A stretch of DNA of 18,570 nt, taken from positions 1-18,570 of the forward strand of contig CANQCA010000016.1 in NCBI GenBank assembly GCA_947589585.1, in the 5' to 3' direction. Shown piece by piece: positions 14,118 through 18,570 of this stretch (its first letter is position 1; every line of letters begins with the position of its first letter). This DNA comes from an uncultured Clostridia bacterium (lineage in GTDB: Bacteria > Bacillota > Clostridia > Christensenellales > Borkfalkiaceae). The notes below the pieces were generated by a model, which was not told the DNA's origin, made no database searches, and saw only the letters and a list, made by a program, of their open reading frames with translations. Both the position numbers and the translations under genes were made by a program.

Positions 14118-14129
14118 TCTCTCCTTATA

Positions 14130-14549
14130 TTATTTCTTATAAAAATAGCTTGCCGTCTTGATGCCCGTCTTCTCGTCGTTGAACCAGCACTGCTCGGAGT
14201 CGTACCCCCCATATATAAATTTGTAGAGATAGCCGAAGCATGCACCCAAGCCCCGCTTCGCCACAGCGGACATTTTCGTTTGGAAGACATCTCTTTTTAG
14301 CACGTCGCGCTCATAGAGCACAAAGCTTTTAAGCGGGGGAACACACAAAACGTCGTTCGCAAAACGAATGTGCCCGAGGAGCTCCTCATCCTGCAAAAGT
14401 TCCTTGAAGAGTGCATAGTAGCTCTCTTCCTGCTCCATGAGCATCGCTGCAGTTCCCTTATAGGTCTTCAAAAAATTCTCTTCCTGATCCATGAACATCG
14501 CCGCAGTTCCCTTATAGGTCTTCAAAAAGTTCTCTTTATCCAAGTTCAT
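14130..14549 (-). CDS. Uncharacterised protein with an N-terminal tandem duplication
   Basis: The 139-residue protein starts at ATG 14549, 5 nt after AGGAG. Residues 6-23 and 24-41 are near-identical 18-residue units (ENFLKTYKGTAAM, then F/L, M, D/E, QE) from a recent 54-bp duplication. The rest is a soluble helical region (YYALFKELLQDEELLGHIRF) followed by an aromatic, basic C-terminal part (FGYLYKFIYGGYDSEQCWF). No signal peptide or clear membrane segment is present and I recognise no family. It is the first gene of a two-gene operon with the broken nuclease-like gene, so the two probably worked together. A promoter lies 36 nt upstream. Confidence 0.7.
   Translation of the reverse strand: MNLDKENFLKTYKGTAAMFMDQEENFLKTYKGTAAMLMEQEESYYALFKELLQDEELLGHIRFANDVLCVPPLKSFVLYERDVLKRDVFQTKMSAVAKRGLGACFGYLYKFIYGGYDSEQCWFNDEKTGIKTASYFYKK
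14427..14534. repeat. 54-bp direct tandem repeat (two copies) inside a coding region
   Basis: Two adjacent 54-bp units differ at only a few positions and encode the 18-residue repeats of the unknown 139-residue protein. The length is a multiple of three, so copy-number change keeps the frame. Confidence 0.85.
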
Positions 14550-14584
14550 AATAACTCCTTTGGTATTAAATTATTTCGTATTAT

Positions 14585-14613
14585 ATATAACCATATTTTT
14601 CGGGGTTTGTCAA
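14585..14613 (-). promoter_or_regulatory. Promoter of the two-gene unknown/nuclease operon
   Basis: Minus-strand TTGACA (14613-14608) with TTATAT at 17-nt spacing (14590-14585). TATATA at 18-nt spacing is an alternative -10. The leader is about 30 nt. Confidence 0.6.
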
Positions 14614-14639
14614 GCAATTTTGAAAAAATTATTGAAATT

Positions 14640-15085
14640 TTCTTAAAAATCCATTGAGTGTGGGCCCCGTGTCATCCCGCCCCGCGCCCGTTAACCGCGT
14701 CATGCTGCCCCGCGTGCAGCTTCTATTTGACAACTTAAGCGCGGCACGAGCGGTCACCGACCGCGAAGTAGCCGTATTGCATTACGCAGTTCGAAAGCCT
14801 TCCCCCTTTGGGGGAAGGTGTCGCCTTCGGCGACGGATGAGGGCAAAGCCCTACCCCTCTTTGAGGGGGAGGGTGGCGAACGCAGTGAGACGGGTGGGGG
14901 TTGGCTTCCAAAAGTGGTACCTTATTGCCCTCATCCGTCACGGCAAGGGCAGCCGTGCCACCTTCCCCCATAGATGGGGGAAGGCTTACGATCGAGCATA
15001 CGTTATAGGGGATTCTTCGGAAAGTTTCTTTTGCGGAAAGACTTATCCACTATATCGCCTCAGAATGACGCGGTTTTCCCACCGA
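14640..15085. repeat. Repeat cluster upstream of spo0A-like copy 2, including a composite inverted element
   Basis: A family 1 copy (14695-14772) is followed by a block bounded by inverted ends AGCCTTCCCCC (14796-14806) and GGGGGAAGGCT (14976-14986). Inside are a family 2 copy reading forward (CCTTCCCCC / GGGGGAAGG; GTCGCC / GGCGAC, 14820-14834) and one reading backward (CACGGC / GCCGTG, about 14938-14957, then the stem at 14961-14984). Between them is CCCTaCCCCTC / AGGGGGaGGG. The block resembles a MITE made from two opposed repeat units. A long plus-strand open frame across this DNA is not a gene. Confidence 0.6.
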
Positions 15086-15152
15086 CTTCGTATGGAAACG
15101 TATGACAATTTTCCCCGAAAAAGCGGTGGCGTACGCTGTCGGATTTTGTACT

Positions 15153-15249
15153 TTCGACAAAATTCGTTCAAAAATACAAAAGTTTTTAACGAAGAATTTT
15201 GAATAATGTACAAAAATGACTTTACAAATGATATTTTGCGATTTATAAT
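15153..15249 (+). promoter_or_regulatory. 0A box and sigma-A promoter of spo0A-like copy 2
   Basis: TTCGACAA (15153-15160) is an exact reverse-strand 0A box, preceded by a near match TGTCGGA (about 15137). TTTACA (15221-15226), 17 nt and TATAAT (15244-15249) follow at the same distance as in copy 1. The inverted repeat CAAAATTCGTT / AACGAA..AATTTTG is also kept. Confidence 0.75.
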
Positions 15250-15273
15250 AATGGGCACAGGGGGTAAATGAGA

Positions 15274-16020
15274 ATGAAAAGGGTCTTGATCTTAGAGAGC
15301 AACGAGGCGTTCGCCAAGGAGCTTAACGATGTTTTTACGGCGAAAGGGTACGAAGTATGCGGCGTCACGGGAGACGGCGACGAGGCTATGGCGTTGCTCG
15401 AGAGCGCTTCGCCGTCCGTAGTGGTTTTGAACATGCTGATGAAAAATTGCGACGGATTTCATATCATGGAAGCGGCGAAAAAGAGCGGAAAGCGGGTGGA
15501 TTTTGTCGTGCTCGGCATGTATTCCGAGGATAAGATCATCGGCAGGATCATCGCGCTCGGGGCGAGATATTATCTTATGAAGCCCGTCTCGGCGGAGATC
15601 GTCGAGGAACGGGTGGCCGAAGTCCTCGAGGAGGGGCCGCACACCGAGAAATATGAACGGAAGAAGGCGGCGACGCTCGACGAGCGCATCTCCAATATCT
15701 TCATTTCGATCGGGATCCCGCCGCACATCAAGGGTTACGGCTATCTGCGGGAAGGGATCAAGCTTGCCGTCGGAGATCCGCACATCATCAACAATGTGAC
15801 GAAGGGGCTCTATCCCATCATCGGGGAAAAGTTCCAGACGAGCGCGAGTAAGGTGGAACGGGCCATCCGCCACGCCATCGAAGTCGCATGGAACAGGGGC
15901 CGCGTAGACGCCATCAATGCCATCTTCGGCGCGCGGGTCTATATCGGCTCGGAGCGCCCCACGAACAGCGAGTTCATCGCCCTCGTCGCGGATAAGCTCA
16001 TTCTGGAAGATATGGTCTGA
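15274..16020 (+). CDS. spo0A-like: Spo0A-type transcription factor with a degenerate receiver (Asn in place of phospho-acceptor Asp), copy 2
   Basis: The protein has 248 residues. ATG 15274 is preferred to ATG 15268 because AGGGGG then lies 9 nt upstream and the start matches copy 1. The receiver (1-120) has Asn53 (AAC, 15430-15432) where Bacillus Spo0A has Asp56, Glu8-Ser9 for the acidic pair, Gly81 for the switch Thr, and keeps Lys103. The DNA-binding domain (about 145-248) is intact: TSASKVERAIRHAIEVAW, NAIFGARVYIG and RPTNSEFIALVADKL. An Asn at this site cannot be phosphorylated. Divergence from copy 1 is mostly in the receiver and linker. Its promoter module also matches copy 1, so the duplication included regulatory DNA. 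No sensor kinase or phosphotransferase gene lies nearby. Confidence 0.92.
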   Translation: MKRVLILESNEAFAKELNDVFTAKGYEVCGVTGDGDEAMALLESASPSVVVLNMLMKNCDGFHIMEAAKKSGKRVDFVVLGMYSEDKIIGRIIALGARYYLMKPVSAEIVEERVAEVLEEGPHTEKYERKKAATLDERISNIFISIGIPPHIKGYGYLREGIKLAVGDPHIINNVTKGLYPIIGEKFQTSASKVERAIRHAIEVAWNRGRVDAINAIFGARVYIGSERPTNSEFIALVADKLILEDMV

Positions 16021-16095
16021 GGCTGCTTCGGCTCCATCTATTCTACAAAAAATTACTGATTTTTACGAAAATTTCATAAAAATAGCTTAAAATAG

Positions 16096-16121
16096 ATTAT
16101 TTCGATAAACATCGAAATAAT
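16096..16121. promoter_or_regulatory. Perfect 11-bp palindrome upstream of the polymerase operon
   Basis: ATTATTTCGAT and ATCGAAATAAT flank a 4-nt AAAC centre. The site lies about 55 bp before the -35 of the Y-family polymerase promoter. A near copy sits at 402-425 upstream of the DUF368 gene. GATCG-AC-CGATC follows at about 16124-16135. It is not a Gram-positive LexA box (CGAAC-N4-GTTCG). Confidence 0.55.
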
Positions 16122-16175
16122 ATGATCGACCGATCGGCATTCTGAAAAACGCCTGTATTTTCTTTGAGGAACACT

Positions 16176-16203
16176 TTGACAATGCGAAAAAAAGGCGTAT
16201 AAT
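16176..16203 (+). promoter_or_regulatory. Consensus promoter of the polymerase-YolD operon
   Basis: TTGACA (16176-16181), a 16-nt spacer and TATAAT (16198-16203) precede AGGAGG and the ATG at 16224, giving a leader of about 14 nt. Confidence 0.8.
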
Positions 16204-16223
16204 AGAAGAAAGGAGGCCGAGGG

Positions 16224-17723
16224 ATGGAGAAACGCTATCTGGCGATCGATCTGAAATCGTTCTATGCCTCGGTCGAATGTGCCGAGCGCGGGCTCAACGC
16301 ACTCACAACGCACCTTGTCGTCGCCGATTCCTCCCGCACGGAGAAGACGATCTGTCTCGCCGTTTCGCCCGCCTTAAAGAGCTACGGCGTTCCCGGCAGG
16401 GCGCGTCTTTTTGAAGCGGTCGAGATCGTAAGGGAGGTCAACAAGGCGCGCCTCAAGCGTTCTCCCGCACACAAGTTCTCGGGGAAATCGTACGACGAGG
16501 AGGAGCTTGCATCCGATCTGTCGCTTGCCCTCGACTTTGTGATCGCCGGGCCCCGCATGGCGCTCTACATGGAATACAGCAAGAAGATCTATTCCATCTA
16601 TCTGCAGTTCGTCTCCCCCGACGATATTATCGCCTATTCCATCGACGAAGTATTTATCGACGTCACCGATTATCTGCGCGGCGGTCTTACCGCACACGCC
16701 CTCGCAAGGAACATGATCAGGCGCGTGCTCGATGAGACGGGGATCACGGCGACGGCGGGAATCGGGACCAATCTGTACCTCTCCAAGGTCGCCATGGACA
16801 TTGTGGCGAAGCACATTCCCGCGGATAAGGACGGCGTTCGCATCGCCGAGCTCGATGAGATCGGCTACCGCGAAAAACTCTGGTCACACCGCCCGCTTAC
16901 CGATTTTTGGCGGGTGGGAAGGGGATATGCGGAAAAGCTCGAAGCGAATAGCCTTTACACGATGGGGGACGTCGCCCGCTGTTCCCTCTACCATGAGGAA
17001 CTTTTATACCGTCTCTTCGGGGTGAACGCAGAGCTTCTCATCGATCATGCGTGGGGATGGGAACCCTGCACGATCGCCGATATCAAGGCCTATAAGCCGC
17101 GGGAAAACAGCTTGAGCTCCGGGCAGGTCTTATCCGCGGCCTACACCTTCGAAATGGGCAAGCTGGTCGTGCGGGAGATGACGGATGCACTCGTTCTGGA
17201 CCTCGTGGAAAAGGGCCTTAAGACAGACCAGATGGTGCTCACCGTCGGCTACGACGTGGACAATATCAAGATCCCCGCGATCAAAAATGCATACCGCGGC
17301 GAGGTCGTCTCCGATCATTACGGACGCCCCGTCCCCAAGCCCGCCCACGGCTCGCAAAATCTCGGGGGCTACACCTCTTCGACGAAGAAAATAACCGAGG
17401 CCGTCATGCAGCTCTACGACCGCATCGTGGAGAAGGATCTCCTCGTGCGGAGAATGTATGTCGTCGCCAATCACATCAAAAATGAGGGGACAATGTCCGA
17501 GGTCGAGCCTCCGAAACAGCTCGATCTCTTCACGGATTATGCGGAGATGGAACGTGAGAAGTCGGAGGAGAAGGCGCGGGAAGAGCGTGAACACAGCGTG
17601 CAGGAAGCAGTCATTTCCATCCACAAAAAATTCGGCAAGAATGCTCTCATTAAGGGCATGAATTTAGAAGAAGGGGCCACAGCAATCGAACGGAACGATC
17701 AGATCGGCGGCCACAAGAAGTGA
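16224..17723 (+). CDS. Y-family DNA polymerase (UmuC/UvrX-like)
   Basis: The 499-residue enzyme is a translesion DNA polymerase. Catalytic residues are visible: Asp9 in AIDLKSFYASVE (with Tyr14 as the likely steric gate), and Asp141-Glu142 in SIDEVFIDV. The helix-hairpin-helix region follows at about 220-250 (WRVGRGYAEKLEANSLYTMGD), then the little-finger domain (about 300-415). QLDLF at 432-436 is a textbook beta-clamp binding motif placed after the little finger. The C-terminal segment KFGKNALIKGMNLEEGATA (469-487) is the usual end of the UvrX/UmuC-type subfamily in Bacillota. AGGAGG lies 7 nt before the ATG. It forms an operon with the YolD-like gene 6 nt downstream, a pairing known for SOS or mobile-element polymerases. 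No LexA box is seen. Confidence 0.94.
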   Translation: MEKRYLAIDLKSFYASVECAERGLNALTTHLVVADSSRTEKTICLAVSPALKSYGVPGRARLFEAVEIVREVNKARLKRSPAHKFSGKSYDEEELASDLSLALDFVIAGPRMALYMEYSKKIYSIYLQFVSPDDIIAYSIDEVFIDVTDYLRGGLTAHALARNMIRRVLDETGITATAGIGTNLYLSKVAMDIVAKHIPADKDGVRIAELDEIGYREKLWSHRPLTDFWRVGRGYAEKLEANSLYTMGDVARCSLYHEELLYRLFGVNAELLIDHAWGWEPCTIADIKAYKPRENSLSSGQVLSAAYTFEMGKLVVREMTDALVLDLVEKGLKTDQMVLTVGYDVDNIKIPAIKNAYRGEVVSDHYGRPVPKPAHGSQNLGGYTSSTKKITEAVMQLYDRIVEKDLLVRRMYVVANHIKNEGTMSEVEPPKQLDLFTDYAEMEREKSEEKAREEREHSVQEAVISIHKKFGKNALIKGMNLEEGATAIERNDQIGGHKK

Positions 17724-17729
17724 AGAAAA

Positions 17730-18140
17730 ATGATGAGCAGGGACGACTACAGCGATATCCTCCACATGGAGCATCCGACCTCGAAGAAGCACCCGCGCAT
17801 GTCTGCCTCAGACCGTGCGGCACAGTTCTCCCCGTTCGCTGCCCTCAAAGGCTACGATGAGGAGATCGACGAGACTGCGCGTTTCACCCGGGAGAGGATT
17901 ATTTTGGATGAAGAGCGCAAGGCGGAGATCAACGAAAAACTGCTTCGCCTGAAGGCGGGGGAGCGGGAACACGTGCGGGTGCGCGTGACCTACTTCGTGC
18001 CCGATCCGAAAAAGGCGGGCGGAGAGTATGTGACGGAGGAAGGGGAGCTTCGCCGCGTCGATGCTTCCCGAAAACTTCTCGCCCTCTATGAAGAAGAGAT
18101 CCCCTTTGAGGAGATCTTGTTTTTGGAAATTTTGAATTAA
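17730..18140 (+). CDS. YolD-like family protein
   Basis: The 136-residue protein (first ATG 17730; an adjacent ATG at 17733 is equally possible) carries the YolD core: HPTSKKHPRMSASDRAAQFSPF at about 15-36, then AALKGYDEEIDETARFT. A basic and acidic middle (EEINEKLLRLKAGEREHVRV-like) and a C-terminal acidic strand (IPFEEILFLEI) complete it. YolD-like proteins are encoded next to UvrX-type polymerases and are thought to act as their accessory subunit, in the way UmuD' serves UmuC. No strong ribosome binding site is present, so translation is probably coupled to the polymerase gene. Confidence 0.88.
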   Translation: MMSRDDYSDILHMEHPTSKKHPRMSASDRAAQFSPFAALKGYDEEIDETARFTRERIILDEERKAEINEKLLRLKAGEREHVRVRVTYFVPDPKKAGGEYVTEEGELRRVDASRKLLALYEEEIPFEEILFLEILN

Positions 18141-18185
18141 AACGAGGGCGTAACCGCAGACATGGTACCCACCAACGCCCTCGTT
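18141..18185 (+). terminator. 11-bp inverted repeat after the polymerase operon
   Basis: AACGAGGGCGT (18141-18151) is perfectly complementary to ACGCCCTCGTT (18175-18185) around a 23-nt loop containing CATGGTACC. It begins right after the stop codon. No T run follows, so termination is plausible but not certain; it may be part of a repeat unit. Confidence 0.5.
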
Positions 18186-18570
18186 CCAAGCCCGCGCGTA
18201 GGTTAACCGCGTCATGCTCCCCCGCGCGTAGGTGAAAGCGTCATGCTGCCCAACGCACTGTCAACCGCGTCATGCTGAGGCGAAACGGCTATACCATGTC
18301 CGGAAGAGCCCATCCTCGAAGCATCCCGAACTACGAAGTCCATGGGTCAACCGCGTCATGCTGCCCCGCGCGCAGCTTCTATTTGTAGACTAAGCGCGGC
18401 ACGAGCGGTCACCGACCGCGAAGTAGCCGACAGACAAACGGCAGCGGCCTATCCTCGAAGCATCCCCCAAATAGAAAACGCGGACTTCGTATGCGTGGAT
18501 TCTTCGGAGAGTCGCTCCGTCGGAAAGTCTTATGAGCACGCCTCAGAATGACGCTTCCCTTTGTTTCTGA
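18186..18570. repeat. Terminal repeat cluster
   Basis: No gene. Left-end fragments of family 1 (AACCGCGTCATGCT or AAGCGTCATGCT) occur at about 18205, 18237, 18263 and 18349. The last opens a full copy (18351-18428) with stem CCGCGC / GCGCGG and GCGGTC-ACC-GACCGC. GAAGCATCCC...TACGAAGTCC (about 18318-18340) and TACCATGTCCGG (18291-18302) also recur elsewhere in the window. Confidence 0.6.

Noticed and set aside
14654..15202. A 182-codon open frame on the plus strand before the second spo0A-like gene
   Set aside because: It runs through several repeat copies and into the promoter module. Its translation is Arg-rich repeat sequence with no domain.
16096..16121. LexA/SOS box before the polymerase
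   Set aside because: The palindrome does not fit CGAAC-N4-GTTCG; only TCGA-type bases are shared.

Overview
The window looks like a chromosomal segment of a Gram-positive, Clostridia-type bacterium (Bacillota). The evidence is Spo0A-type regulators, sigma-A promoters of the TTGACA/TATAAT type, AGGAGG ribosome binding sites, a YerC/TrpR-like regulator, a SipW/TasA-like secreted protein and a UvrX-YolD pair. Moderately high GC and dense structured intergenic repeats suggest an uncultured gut lineage; a Christensenellales-like relative is a guess. No phage, transposase, CRISPR, rRNA or tRNA was recognised.

Layout. 1-475: repeat-rich intergenic DNA, then a DUF368/PopT-type polyprenyl-phosphate transporter (476-1384, +). 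Convergent with it is an iron-containing alcohol dehydrogenase (1420-2625, -) whose consensus promoter puts transcription start at or next to the ATG. Next is a TasA-like/GLUG secreted protein (2751-4376, -), divergent from an XRE regulator (4521-4841, +), with four AAAAGTT motifs between them. An amino-acid ABC importer operon follows on the minus strand (binding lipoprotein, permease, ATPase, YerC-like regulator; 7458 down to 4950). An ABC-F protein (7680-9254, +) follows.

9255-16220 is the accessory part. It holds a small XRE regulator (9461-9700, -) facing a 36-codon ORF that runs into a repeat, and two Spo0A paralogues (10433-11182 and 15274-16020, both +). Between these lie an MBL-fold hydrolase (11500-13029, -), a PD-(D/E)XK-like gene broken by an in-frame TAA (13143-14105, -) and an unknown protein with a 54-bp tandem duplication (14130-14549, -). 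The window ends with a Y-family polymerase and YolD-like partner (16224-18140, +) and more repeats.

The strongest observation is that both Spo0A copies (about 78% identical by hand count) have lost the receiver chemistry. The phospho-acceptor Asp is Ser53 in one and Asn53 in the other, the acidic pair is Glu-Ser, and the switch Thr is Gly, while the Spo0A DNA-binding domain is intact. Both share an upstream module with a perfect 0A box (TTCGACAA) about 60 bp before a TTTACA-17-TATAAT promoter. This looks like a duplicated, self-regulated Spo0A system that does not use phosphorelay input. The second strong signal is the intergenic repeats, whose stems are kept by compensatory changes between copies.
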